Shown here: positions 27,419 through 37,658 of the stretch, one piece after another | Position numbering within the stretch: position 1 is the first letter of the stretch | Layout of the letters: every line of letters begins with the position of its first letter | Assembly (NCBI GenBank): GCA_025666215.1 | Contig: CP102593.1 | Span: 1,935,001 to 1,999,000 of the forward strand | Origin: Xanthomonas campestris pv. phormiicola | GTDB taxonomy: Bacteria; Pseudomonadota; Gammaproteobacteria; Xanthomonadales; Xanthomonadaceae | Direction: 5' to 3' | DNA: 64,000 nucleotides | Notes under the pieces: model-generated | The model's input: only the letters and a program-made list of their open reading frames with translations | Databases searched by the model: none | What the model was told of the DNA's origin: nothing | Made by a program: the position numbers and the translations under genes

Positions 27419-27537
27419 GGCGCGGACGCGCGCGGGATGTGTAGACATATCCTGTCGCTCGGCGAATCACCGCGACAGCCGAGCTGCCAGGCCAGTGCCA
27501 CCGCGCACCGCTTCTTCGCCTGCCTACATCCCCCCCC

Positions 27538-27607
27538 GTGGGAGCGGCTTCAGCCGCGACCGGGCGTTACCAGGGCAGCTCCGGTCGCGGCTGAAGCCGC
27601 TCATACA
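27538..27607. repeat. palindromic repeat, family copy 3
   Basis: Arms GTGGGAGCGGCTTCAGCCGC..CCGG (27538-27563) and CCGGTCGCGGCTGAAGCCGC..(27581-27606). It begins the 482-base gene-free stretch 27419-27900 after ubiM, which otherwise holds copy 4 and the small inserted element. Confidence 0.88.
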
Positions 27608-27693
27608 AAAAACGCCGGCGCCAGCTGGCATTGGTGGCATGGCCTGTGGATCGGCACGCGGTGTCGGCTGTTCTATTCGCTTGGCGAAGTGAT

Positions 27694-27864
27694 TGTGGGA
27701 GCGGCTTCAGTCGCGACCGGCGTTAGCGGGAGAGCCCGTCGCGACTGAAGGGCATCTCTAACAACCTCGATTCTAAAAATTTCGCACTATGCGCATCAAT
27801 GACTTGCGAGCGTTTTAGTCGAGTTTTTTGGGGTTATTAGAGGTGCCCTGAAGTCGCTCCCACA
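27694..27864. repeat. palindromic repeat, family copy 4, split by an insertion
   Basis: Left arm TGTGGGAGCGGCTTCAGTCG.. from 27694. Right arm CCCGTCGCGACTGAAG (27735-27750) stops short and resumes as CTGAAGTCGCTCCCAC at 27848-27863. The 97 bases between are a separate element. Removing them and one CTGAAG restores a complete palindrome. Confidence 0.9.
27751..27847. mobile_element. 97-bp MITE-like element with terminal inverted repeats
   Basis: Termini GGCATCTCTAACAACC and, on the other strand, GGCACCTCTAATAACC, 13 of 16 identical, with further inner complementarity (CTCGATTCTAAAA against CTCGACTAAAA). It is AT-richer than its surroundings and has no coding capacity. CTGAAG flanks both ends (27745-27750 and 27848-27853), a 4-6 base target duplication. 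Probably moved by the transposase of a larger element with the same ends elsewhere in the genome; I cannot name that element. Confidence 0.85.
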
Positions 27865-27900
27865 GAAACATCGTTGCCTGGGACAGATGCAAGAAAGCGC

Positions 27901-28239
27901 CTAGCGCTGCGGCGTGCGGGCGGGGCGGCGTGCGTCCGCTTCGGCGATGAGCTGGGCGAGGACGGCTTGCGCATCGCCGCCGCGCTGCGCCGCTTCGATC
28001 GGCGCGATGGCCCAGGCGCAGTCGGCGTGGCGCAGGTGCAGGCGCCAGTCGCCGGCCCAGGCATCCAGTTCGTCCAGCCCCAGGAAGACCGCGCCGCCAC
28101 GGTCGGCATGCCCGCCATGGATGGACTGCGCCAGGCACAGCGGCCGCGCTGCGGCCGGATCGATCAGCACTTCGTACACGTCGTGCAGCGGATCGTCCGC
28201 CGACGGCGCGATGTTGCGCATGCCGATGCTGATCAGCAT
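27901..28239 (-). CDS. hypothetical protein
   Basis: About 112 residues from the ATG at 28239 (MRNIAPS at 28221 is an alternative). No signal peptide. DDPLHDVYEVLIDPAAARPL and AVFLGLDELDAWAGDWRLHL give a mixed alpha/beta look. No recognised family and no clear ribosome site. Its stop lies about 35 bases from the right end of palindrome copy 4. Confidence 0.55.
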   Translation of the reverse strand: MLISIGMRNIAPSADDPLHDVYEVLIDPAAARPLCLAQSIHGGHADRGGAVFLGLDELDAWAGDWRLHLRHADCAWAIAPIEAAQRGGDAQAVLAQLIAEADARRPARTPQR

Positions 28240-28297
28240 GGCGCGGCGGCCGCGTCGTGCCGCCGGGCAAGCGGCGCGCAGGGCGTGCCGTCTACGC

Positions 28298-28519
28298 TCA
28301 TACCTTGCCGATCACCCGGATCTGCACGTCGTCCAGCGCGACCACCTGGCCCGCGCGGATCTTGCAGGCCTTGCGCACTTCGACTTCGCCGTCCACGCGC
28401 ACCTGGCCTTCGCTGATCACGGTCTTGGCCGCGCCGCCGCTGTCGCACACGCCGGTCAGCTTCAACAAGTGCTTGAGTTCGACGTAATCGCTTTCTAACT
28501 GGAGATCGATGGTCTGCAT
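28298..28519 (-). CDS. ybcJ: S4-domain RNA-binding protein (YbcJ-like)
   Basis: About 73 residues, one S4 domain: VELKHLLKLTGVCDSGGAAK followed by VISEGQVRVDGEVEVRKACK and IRAGQVVALD. The length and layout match E. coli YbcJ, a small RNA-binding protein of unknown role. Start at the ATG at 28519; the frame runs on upstream without homology. Confidence 0.87.
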   Translation of the reverse strand: MQTIDLQLESDYVELKHLLKLTGVCDSGGAAKTVISEGQVRVDGEVEVRKACKIRAGQVVALDDVQIRVIGKV

Positions 28520-28634
28520 TGGGGGACGCTGTTCGGAAATCGGCGCCCATTGTCGGTCATTCGCGCACGAAACGCTCGGACTTCGCGCCACGCTGAACCG
28601 CGTCGCCTCCACCGCGACGCATGCGCGCTCGCGC

Positions 28635-29294
28635 TCAGTCGCGCCGGAAGCGCTCCACTTCGTCGAGCAGACGGCCGGCCTTGCGCAGGCTCGCTCCGCC
28701 CAGGCCGTCGTCGACGATCCGCGTCAGCCATGCTCGCCCGGGATGGCGCGACCAGCGATAGAGCCAGGCGCTGGCCGCGATGCCCGCCACGCCCACGCCG
28801 AGTCCGATCCATACCACGGCCTGCGCCCTTGCCAGCAGATCGATGCCGGCGAGCGCGGCCAGCACCATCAGCACCGGCACCCACAGCAGCCACCACGACA
28901 GCCCGCAGACCACGCCGCTGCCGACGTACCAGCGGCGGGCGCGCGCGATCCGCCGCTGGATCTCCAGCACCGGCGCGCTGTAGTCGATGTGCAGCAGCCG
29001 GCCCAGGACGATGCCGGCCAGCGCCACGGTGACCACGCCATAGGCATGCACCGCCACGCCGGCGGCGATCAGGTACGCCGGCAACGCACCGCCGCGGCTC
29101 CACAGCAGGCCGGCCAGGGCGATGCAGCACAGGCCGAACGGCAGCTGCAGGAGCTGGCCCCACAGCAACGGGCGCAGGCTGCGCTGCACGCGCTGCAGGT
29201 GGTGCTGCTGCAGCAGCTGCGCTTGCAGGCGGTCGTGGCGTTGCAGGCGCTGGTCCAGCGCGTGCCAGGCTTGTTTCAGTTCGTCGGGATGCAT
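28635..29294 (-). CDS. membrane protein paired with an ECF sigma factor
   Basis: About 219 residues. A cytosolic N-terminal helix (MHPDELKQAWHALDQRLQRH and a Gln-rich coiled region), then about four membrane segments (LLQLPFGLCCIALAGLLW, YLIAAGVAVHAYGVVTVALAGI, WWLLWVPVLMVLAALAGI, VVWIGLGVGVAGIAASAWLY). The gene begins 21 bases after the sigma factor gene, so it is the likely anti-sigma or signal input. No known anti-sigma motif (HxxxCxxC) is seen. Confidence 0.78.
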   Translation of the reverse strand: MHPDELKQAWHALDQRLQRHDRLQAQLLQQHHLQRVQRSLRPLLWGQLLQLPFGLCCIALAGLLWSRGGALPAYLIAAGVAVHAYGVVTVALAGIVLGRLLHIDYSAPVLEIQRRIARARRWYVGSGVVCGLSWWLLWVPVLMVLAALAGIDLLARAQAVVWIGLGVGVAGIAASAWLYRWSRHPGRAWLTRIVDDGLGGASLRKAGRLLDEVERFRRD

Positions 29295-29315
29295 GGGTCG
29301 GTTCCTGTGGGGGAT

Positions 29316-29822
29316 TCAGAGTTCGTCGTGGAGGCGTTGCTTGAGGCGGCCGATCCTGGTGGAGACGTTGCTTTCGCCGATGCCCAGGATCTCGGCGATC
29401 TCGCGCTGCGGGCGGTCGTCCAGGTACAGCAGCGCCAGCGCCCGCTCCAGCGGCGGCAGCTGGGCGATGAAGCGGTACAGCGCCTGCACCTGGCGTTCGC
29501 GCTCCGGATCGGCGGGGTGCGGGTCGGCGATGTCCAGGTCCTGCAGCGGCAGGGTCTGCCGGTGCGCGCGGCTGCGCCCGCGCAGGTCGCCGATCGCCAC
29601 GTTCAGCGCGATCCGGTACAGCCAGGTGGAGAACGGCCGCTGCCGGTCGTAGCGGGGGAAGGCCCGCCAGGCCTGCGCGGCGATCTCCTGGATCAGGTCG
29701 GCACGGTCGTCCGGATCCCGGCAATAGCTGCCGGCCACTTTCGCGGCGATGCCGCGGTGCGCCTGGAACAGCGTGGCGAAGTCGGCTGGGGGTGGGGCGG
29801 CAGGGGTGGGAGCGTCGGGCAT
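29316..29822 (-). CDS. ECF-type RNA polymerase sigma factor
   Basis: About 168 residues. Region 2: DDRADLIQEIAAQAWRAFPR and FSTWLYRIALNVAIGDLR. Region 4: LPPLERALALLYLDDRPQRE then IAEILGIGESNVSTRIGRLK. Pro/Ala-rich N terminus MPDAPTPAAPPP. It heads a two-gene operon with the membrane protein and is divergent from deaD. Target genes are unknown. Confidence 0.92.
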   Translation of the reverse strand: MPDAPTPAAPPPADFATLFQAHRGIAAKVAGSYCRDPDDRADLIQEIAAQAWRAFPRYDRQRPFSTWLYRIALNVAIGDLRGRSRAHRQTLPLQDLDIADPHPADPERERQVQALYRFIAQLPPLERALALLYLDDRPQREIAEILGIGESNVSTRIGRLKQRLHDEL

Positions 29823-29881
29823 CGGGCGGGTCGCGGAAGGGGCTGCAAGGTGGTTCGCGGCAGGCCGGGGTTTCTCACGCC

Positions 29882-29897
29882 TGAACGGTTTCGTTCA
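29882..29897. promoter_or_regulatory. inverted repeat in the sigma factor/deaD divergent region
   Basis: TGAACG-GTTT-CGTTCA, perfect six-base arms, 60 bases upstream of the sigma factor start and 85 before deaD. TGAAC resembles -35 elements read by some ECF sigma factors, and here one is present on each strand. Purely a candidate. Confidence 0.3.
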
Positions 29898-29981
29898 CGT
29901 GGTTTCGACATGCGGCCCGCCAAGGCGCACAATGTGCTTCTTTGCGCCTGCCGGTTCTCTGCGGCGCCTCCGGAGTCTCCC

Positions 29982-31988
<2,007 letters not shown>

Positions 31989-31994
31989 AGAGCC

Positions 31995-32126
31995 GGGAAT
32001 AGGGAGTAGGGAATCGGGAATGGGGCGTCCCCGCTGCCGCACCCCCCTTCCTTCCCGGAGCTAGCCATTGCCCCAGATGGCAGCAGCCCGCTCTTGCCAC
32101 TCCCGATTCCCCATTCCCCATTCCCA
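31995..32126. repeat. paired G-rich and C-rich heptad arrays, deaD-rluF spacer
   Basis: A G-rich array of GGGAATN units (31995-32025) and an inverted C-rich array TCCCGATTCCCCATTCCC.. (32101-32126), about 75 bases apart. The arms can pair over some 20 bases and fill most of the 142-base gap between deaD and rluF. Confidence 0.7.
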
Positions 32127-32130
32127 GCCC

Positions 32131-32850
32131 ATGTCCGTCCGCCTCAACAAGCACATCGCCGAGACCGGCTACTGTTCGCGCCGCGAGGCCGACCGGCTGA
32201 TCGCCGCGCGCCGCGTCACCGTCAACGGCCGGCCCGGCGGGGTCGGTGCAGTGGTGGGCGAGGGCGACGAGGTGCAGGTCGACGGCCAGCCGCTGCGCGC
32301 GCGCGCCAAGCAGAAATCCGGCCGCCGCCACGTCTACATCGCGCTGAACAAGCCGGTCGGGGTGACCTGCACCACCGAGAGCGAGGTCAAGGGCAACATC
32401 GTCGATTTCGTCGGCCACGAGCAGCGCATCTTCCCGATCGGGCGCCTGGACAAGGAGTCCGAAGGCCTGATCCTGATGACCAGCAACGGCGACATCGTCA
32501 ACGAGATCCTGCGCGCCGAGAACCGCCACCAGAAGGAATACCTGGTGGCGGTGAACAAGCCGGTCAGCGACGAGTTCCTGCGCGGCATGGCGCGCGGGGT
32601 GCGCGTGCACAACGAGACCACGCTGCCGTGCCGCACCGCGCGGATCGCCAAGTTCGGCTTCCGCGTCGTGCTCGAGCAGGGCCTGAACCGGCAGATCCGG
32701 CTGATGGCCGCCGCGTTCGACTACCGCGTCACCCAACTGCGCCGCGTGCGCATCGACAACATCAAGCTCGGCGCGCTGAAGCCGGGCCAGTGGCGCAACC
32801 TCACCGAGCAGGAGCTGCGCGGCCTGCTGCCGCAGCGCCAGGACTGGTGA
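32131..32850 (+). CDS. rluF: 23S rRNA pseudouridine synthase RluF
   Basis: About 239 residues. N-terminal S4 domain (VRLNKHIAETGYCSRREADR) and an RsuA-type catalytic domain with the Asp in FPIGRLDKESEGLILMTSNG (D106). The family phrase ALNKPVGVTCTTE is present, and the C terminus LEQGLNRQIRLMAAAFDYRV is typical of RluF, which modifies U2604 of 23S rRNA. Start at the ATG at 32131, immediately after the C-rich heptad array, so that array overlaps the ribosome-binding region. Confidence 0.92.
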   Translation: MSVRLNKHIAETGYCSRREADRLIAARRVTVNGRPGGVGAVVGEGDEVQVDGQPLRARAKQKSGRRHVYIALNKPVGVTCTTESEVKGNIVDFVGHEQRIFPIGRLDKESEGLILMTSNGDIVNEILRAENRHQKEYLVAVNKPVSDEFLRGMARGVRVHNETTLPCRTARIAKFGFRVVLEQGLNRQIRLMAAAFDYRVTQLRRVRIDNIKLGALKPGQWRNLTEQELRGLLPQRQDW

Positions 32851-32938
32851 GGTCGGCCGCGGCGCGGCTTTTCACTGGCATTTGTGCCGAAAGTGGCGAT
32901 ACTCCGCGGCGCATCCCGCTGCCCTGCCGCCCGCTCCC

Positions 32939-34006
32939 GTGATCAAGCCACGCAAGCCCGACAACGAAGCCGACCGCCTGCACGCGCTGCATGCGCTGCA
33001 GATCCTGGACACCGAGCCGGAGGCGTCCTACGACGACCTGGTCGGCATCGCCGCCAGCCTGTGCGACACGCCCTCGGCGCTGATCTCGCTGGTCGACGAG
33101 GAGCGGCAGTGGCTGAAGTCGCAGCGCAACGTCACCCTGCTCAGCACCTCGCGCGACGCCTCGTTCTGCGGCCACACCATTCTCGCCCCGCAGGACGTGC
33201 TGGTGGTCACGGACGCGGCTGCGGACCCGCGGTTCGCGTTCAATCCGCTGGTCACCGAGGTCGGCGTCCGCTTCTATGCAGGTGCGCCGCTGTTGAACCG
33301 CGAGGGGCTGGCGGTGGGTGCGCTGTGCGTGCTCGACCACCGTCCGCGCACGCTCGAACCGGAGCAGGTGGTGGCGCTGCAGGCGCTGTCGCGGCAGGTG
33401 ATGCAATTGATCGAGCTGCGCCGCACCAGCCACGCGCTGGCGCTGCAACTGCGCGAACGCGAACGCTACGAGCAGCAACTGGCCCGATACCAGGCTTCGC
33501 TGGAATCGCTCAACGCCGACCTGCTCGAGCAATCGCGCACCGATCCGTTGACCGGGCTGTTCAACCGCCGCGCCTTCGCCACCGCGTTGATGGTCAACGC
33601 GGAGACGGCGCAGTTCGGCGCCGTGCCGCTCAGCCTGGCCTTGCTGGACCTGGACTATTTCAAGCACATCAACGATCTGCACGGCCACGACAAGGGCGAC
33701 GCGGTGCTGCTGGCGCTGGCCGACATGCTGCGCGCGCAGGTGCCGCCGGGCAGCCTGGTCGCGCGCTACGGCGGCGAGGAGTTCGCGATCCTGCTGCCGG
33801 GGCTGGACGCGCGCCAGGCCATGCACGAATGCGAGACGCTGCGCCAGGAAGTCTCTCTGCTGCAGCTCGGCGTGCCGTTGACCGCCAGCTTCGGCGTGGC
33901 CACCCAGCAGCCGGGCGAAAACGCCGATCAATTGCTCAAGCGCGCCGACCTGGCGCTGTACCGGGCCAAGCGCGCCGGCCGCGATTGCGTCTCGCTGGCG
34001 CAGTGA
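32939..34006 (+). CDS. GAF-domain diguanylate cyclase
   Basis: About 355 residues from a GTG at 32939 (VIKPRKPDNEADRL). GAF domain at about 15-160 (DLVGIAASLCDTPSALISLV, DASFCGHTIL, FYAGAPLLNREGLAVGALCV), a helical linker, then a GGDEF domain with active site ARYGGEEFAILLPG near residue 277 and the signature RTDPLTGLFNRRAF. The inhibitory I-site RxxD expected before GGEEF reads PPGS, so product inhibition is probably missing. It makes cyclic di-GMP in response to an unknown GAF ligand. No clear Shine-Dalgarno before the GTG. Confidence 0.9.
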   Translation: MIKPRKPDNEADRLHALHALQILDTEPEASYDDLVGIAASLCDTPSALISLVDEERQWLKSQRNVTLLSTSRDASFCGHTILAPQDVLVVTDAAADPRFAFNPLVTEVGVRFYAGAPLLNREGLAVGALCVLDHRPRTLEPEQVVALQALSRQVMQLIELRRTSHALALQLRERERYEQQLARYQASLESLNADLLEQSRTDPLTGLFNRRAFATALMVNAETAQFGAVPLSLALLDLDYFKHINDLHGHDKGDAVLLALADMLRAQVPPGSLVARYGGEEFAILLPGLDARQAMHECETLRQEVSLLQLGVPLTASFGVATQQPGENADQLLKRADLALYRAKRAGRDCVSLAQ

Positions 34007-34024
34007 ACCGCGCCGGCGTCGGGT

Positions 34025-34972
34025 TCACTCCAGCGCGTTCTTCGCTTCGGACGTGGCCAGCAGTTCCGGGTGCCGCAGCGGCCTGGTGCGGGTCAGCAAC
34101 GGATGCAGGAACACCGCGCCCAGGATCACCGCCACGCCCAGGTAGAACAGTGCGGTGAGTTGCTTCTGCTCGTCCAGCAGCAGGATCGCGAACACGATCG
34201 CGTAGACCGGCTCCAGGTTGGTCACCAGTTGCACTGCGTACGCGCTGAGGCGGCGCAGCGCGACCAGCGCCAGCGCGAACGGCAGCAGCGTGCACAGCAA
34301 CGCCAGGGCCAGCAGCAGCAAGGTGTCGTGCAGGCTCGGCAGCACCAGCAACGGGCCGCTCAGCGCCGGCAGCACGAACGGCAGCAGCGGCGCCAGCAAG
34401 GTCAGGGTCAGGGTGCCGGCGCCCAGTTCCAGGGCGGTCACGGTCAACGGGTCGGCATGGTCGACCAGGCGTTTGTTGAGCGAGCCGAACGCGGCGACGA
34501 ACAGCGCCGACACCGCGCCGACCGCCACCCCGGCGCGCATTCCGTCGGGCACGCCGCCGACCACCAGCGCCACGCCCGGCAGCACCGCCAGGCCGAACAC
34601 CAGTTCGCTGGGGCGGAACGGACGCTTGGCCACCCACGGTTCGATCACCGCGGTGAACACCGGCGCCAGCGCGATGCAGGTCGCCGCCACCGAGGCATTG
34701 GCCAGCTTGATCGCGCCATAGAAGGTCAACCAGTGCAGGCCGACCAACGCGCCGACCACGGCGTAACCGAGCGCCAGCTTCGGGGTCAGCGCGGCCAGCC
34801 CGCGCCACACCCGCGGCAGCAGCGCCAGCGCCGCCACCACCATCAGCATCCGCCACCACACCAGCGGCAAGGCCGGCAGGGTGATCAGCTTGCCGAGGAT
34901 CGCGGTGATTCCCCACAGCAGCACGCAGAAGTGGATTTGCAGCTGGGCTTTGGTCGTGGGGTGCAGGGGCAT
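34025..34972 (-). CDS. EamA/DMT-family transporter
   Basis: About 315 residues with ten hydrophobic segments in two EamA repeats (FCVLLWGITAILGKL and LFVAAFGSLNKRLVDHADPL). The second repeat ends YAIVFAILLLDEQKQLT, typical of the family. Exporter of small metabolites; the substrate is unknown. Convergent with the diguanylate cyclase gene, 18 bases apart. Start at 34972. Confidence 0.9.
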   Translation of the reverse strand: MPLHPTTKAQLQIHFCVLLWGITAILGKLITLPALPLVWWRMLMVVAALALLPRVWRGLAALTPKLALGYAVVGALVGLHWLTFYGAIKLANASVAATCIALAPVFTAVIEPWVAKRPFRPSELVFGLAVLPGVALVVGGVPDGMRAGVAVGAVSALFVAAFGSLNKRLVDHADPLTVTALELGAGTLTLTLLAPLLPFVLPALSGPLLVLPSLHDTLLLLALALLCTLLPFALALVALRRLSAYAVQLVTNLEPVYAIVFAILLLDEQKQLTALFYLGVAVILGAVFLHPLLTRTRPLRHPELLATSEAKNALE

Positions 34973-35030
34973 GCGGCCATTGTCGCGTAAACCGGTGCGC
35001 CACCGCGATGGGTGGCGCGCGCGATCCGTC

Positions 35031-35996
35031 CTATTCGCGCTGCGTTGCCGGCTTGGCGACCATCCGTGCATGCAGTGCGGTGAGGATCGGCACCAGCAGC
35101 GAGGTCACGATCACCGAGGCCGCCACCAGGGCGGTGGCGGCCGGCGCGCTGGCGCGGAATTGCGGCGCCATCGTCGCGATCAGCGCGGGCGTCGCCACCG
35201 CCGCGCCAGCGGTGCTGGAGGCGGCGATGCCGGCGCTGCCGGTACCGCCGCCCAACAGCCGGTCGGCGAGCAGCAACGGGATTCCGGTGACGACGACGAC
35301 CGCCAGGCCGAGCAGCACGCCGGGCAGGCCGGCGCTGGCGATCACGTGCAGGTCCAGGGTATTGCCCAGGGCGAAGGCGAAGAACGGAATCAGCGCCGGC
35401 ACCGCGCCGCCGAACAACGCGCGCAGTTGCGGATCCAGATTGCCCAGCGCGAAGCCGGCCAGCAGCGGCAACACCGCGCCGACGAACAGGCGCGGTTCGA
35501 ATCCGGCGATGCCGGCGCTGCCGAGGATGATCATGGTCACCAGCGGTCCGGATTCCAGCGACATCAATATCACCGCGCCGGCCTCGCCGGGTTCGCCGTA
35601 CTGCTGCATGATCGACGCGAACAGCCCGCCATTGGTCATGTCCATCGCCGCGACCAGTGCCAGCACCGAGAGGCCTTTCAGATAGCCCTCGCCGATGCCG
35701 TCCGGCGGCAGCAGGTGCGAGGCGGCCACCGCCACCAGCCAGGCGACGGCGATCTTGGTCAGCATCAGCACGCCGGACTGGCGCAGCACCCGGCCGCTGG
35801 CGCGCAAGCGGATCGACGCGCCCATGCAGAAGAACCACACCGCCAGGATCGGCACGGTGCCGCCGATCAGGCCCTGGGTGAAAGAGCCGAAGAATTCGCC
35901 CGCCTGCGGCCACGCGCCGTGGCAGGCGGCGCCCAGGAACAGCGGGACCAGCATCATGCCGCCTGGCAGGCGTTCGAGGGCGCGCTTGATCTGCAT
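35031..35996 (-). CDS. kdgT: 2-keto-3-deoxygluconate permease
   Basis: About 321 residues, some ten membrane segments. It starts [20 protein letters not shown], the KdgT opening; a longer start at 36044 is in frame. [33 protein letters not shown] and the C-terminal [15 protein letters not shown] are family hallmarks. It imports 2-keto-3-deoxygluconate by proton symport, a pectin breakdown intermediate, which suits a plant-associated lifestyle. No other kdg gene is nearby. Confidence 0.93.
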   Translation of the reverse strand: MQIKRALERLPGGMMLVPLFLGAACHGAWPQAGEFFGSFTQGLIGGTVPILAVWFFCMGASIRLRASGRVLRQSGVLMLTKIAVAWLVAVAASHLLPPDGIGEGYLKGLSVLALVAAMDMTNGGLFASIMQQYGEPGEAGAVILMSLESGPLVTMIILGSAGIAGFEPRLFVGAVLPLLAGFALGNLDPQLRALFGGAVPALIPFFAFALGNTLDLHVIASAGLPGVLLGLAVVVVTGIPLLLADRLLGGGTGSAGIAASSTAGAAVATPALIATMAPQFRASAPAATALVAASVIVTSLLVPILTALHARMVAKPATQRE

Positions 35997-36136
35997 CGGT
36001 TCGGTATCCGGGGGCGATTGCGGACCCGTTTGTACCGCAGACATGGGGCATCCGTTGCAGCGTCGCGTCCGCTGTCTGTAGACAGTTCAGCCAGGCTGCG
36101 TCCTGCGCCGGCAGCACCGCCGTGTCGCGGCGCTGC

Positions 36137-36967
36137 TCAGCGCTTGCCGAGCTCGGCCAGCAGCGCCGTCGCCGCGGCCGGATTGCGCTCCTTGGCGGCG
36201 CTGATGAAATAGAGGAAGACCTCGCGCGGCCTGGCCTTGGCGGCCGGCATGGCGGCATGCGGCAGCGTGTCCGGGTCCTGGCCGCGACGCCAGGCCTGCG
36301 CCTGTTCGGCCCAGGCGCGCAGTTCCTCGGGCGCATAGCCGTGGGCCAGCGCGGCGCGGCTGCGCATCAGCCGCGCGTAGACGAAGTCGGCGCTGAGGTC
36401 GGCGAAGGAGGGGAAGTCGGGCGAATCGGTGAACACCGTGGCCACGCCGTGGCGGCGCACCAGGTCCAGCAACTGCGGTCCGACGCAGGCCGGGTCGCGC
36501 ACTTCCAGCACATGCCGCAGGCGGCGGCCGCCGGCCTGCTGCGGCAGCAGCTCCAGGAACGCGGCGAGCTCGTCGAGCGCGAGCGTGCGGCCGTGCTCGA
36601 ACTGCCAGACCAGCGGGCCGAGCTTGTCGCCGAGCGTGGCGATGCCGCCGACGAAATCCTCGATCTGCGCGCCGGCCGCGGCCAGCTTGCGCAGGCCGGT
36701 GATGCGCTTGGGCGCCTTGGCCGAGAACAGGAAATCCGCCGGTGTCTCGTCGCGCCAGCGCGCATAGGTGTCCGGCTTCTGCATGCCGTAGTAGGTGCCG
36801 TTGATCTCGATGCTGCTGACCTGGCGGCTGGCGTATTCCAGCTCGCGGCGTTGCACCAGCCCCTGCGGGTAGAACATGCCGCCGCGCCACGGCGCATAGG
36901 TCCAGCCGCCGATGCCGACGCGGATGCCGTCCGGCGCGGCCGGGGCGGAGTCGAAGAGATCGTTCAT
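36137..36967 (-). CDS. DUF72-family protein
   Basis: About 276 residues. It opens [20 protein letters not shown], the DUF72 signature, followed by [34 protein letters not shown] and [17 protein letters not shown], consistent with its TIM-barrel-like fold. Function is unknown. Start at the ATG at 36967; the frame is open further upstream without homology. Confidence 0.93.
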   Translation of the reverse strand: MNDLFDSAPAAPDGIRVGIGGWTYAPWRGGMFYPQGLVQRRELEYASRQVSSIEINGTYYGMQKPDTYARWRDETPADFLFSAKAPKRITGLRKLAAAGAQIEDFVGGIATLGDKLGPLVWQFEHGRTLALDELAAFLELLPQQAGGRRLRHVLEVRDPACVGPQLLDLVRRHGVATVFTDSPDFPSFADLSADFVYARLMRSRAALAHGYAPEELRAWAEQAQAWRRGQDPDTLPHAAMPAAKARPREVFLYFISAAKERNPAAATALLAELGKR

Positions 36968-37134
36968 GGCATGGTTGTCGGCGCGGACGGGGAGGCGAAT
37001 TGTGCCGCAGCCCGCGCCGATGCCGCGTGCATGGCGCGCGCAACGGCCGCGGCGGCACGCTTGCATGCAATGGCCGCTGCCGCCGCTGCGGGCATCGCGC
37101 TACCATCCAGGCAACGCCCGCTGCCCGACCGACC

Positions 37135-37617
37135 ATGACCTGGACCACGCCCGATCTGTGCGACGACCATCCCGAGGTGCAGGTCGCCGAGCCGCTGTTC
37201 CGCAGCTACGGCGGCCACGCCGCGTTCTGCGGGCCGATCGTCACCGTGCGCTGTTTCGAGGACAACTCGCGGGTGCGCGAACTGGCGGCCACGCCCGGTG
37301 CCGGCCGCGTCATCGTCGTCGATGGGCAGGGCTCGCTGCGCTGCGCGCTGCTTGGCGACCAGATCGCCGGGAACGCGGTGCGGCACGGCTGGGCCGGGCT
37401 GCTGATCCACGGCGGCGTGCGCGACGTGGAGGCGTTGGCGGCGCTGCCGCTGGGCGTGCAGGCGCTGGCCGCATGCCCGCGCAAGACCGAAAAACGCGGC
37501 CTTGGCGAGGTCGATGTGCCGCTGCACTTCGCCGGCGTGGCGTTCGTGCCCGGGCACTGGCTGTATGCCGATCGCAACGGCGTGCTGGTCGCCGCGCAGG
37601 CGCTGCTGCCGGCGTGA
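37135..37617 (+). CDS. rraA: RraA-family protein (RNase E inhibitor or HMG aldolase)
   Basis: About 160 residues. [20 protein letters not shown] at the N terminus, [20 protein letters not shown] with the family Arg/Asp, and [17 protein letters not shown]. In gammaproteobacteria RraA binds RNase E and dampens mRNA decay; similar proteins are 4-hydroxy-4-methyl-2-oxoglutarate aldolases. The Arg and Asp of the aldolase site (GDQ..R; GxVRD) are present, so either role is possible. Confidence 0.92.
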   Translation: MTWTTPDLCDDHPEVQVAEPLFRSYGGHAAFCGPIVTVRCFEDNSRVRELAATPGAGRVIVVDGQGSLRCALLGDQIAGNAVRHGWAGLLIHGGVRDVEALAALPLGVQALAACPRKTEKRGLGEVDVPLHFAGVAFVPGHWLYADRNGVLVAAQALLPA

Positions 37618-37658
37618 GCGCGCCTGCGCCTTTTCCCTTCCTTGCTGGAGATACCGAT

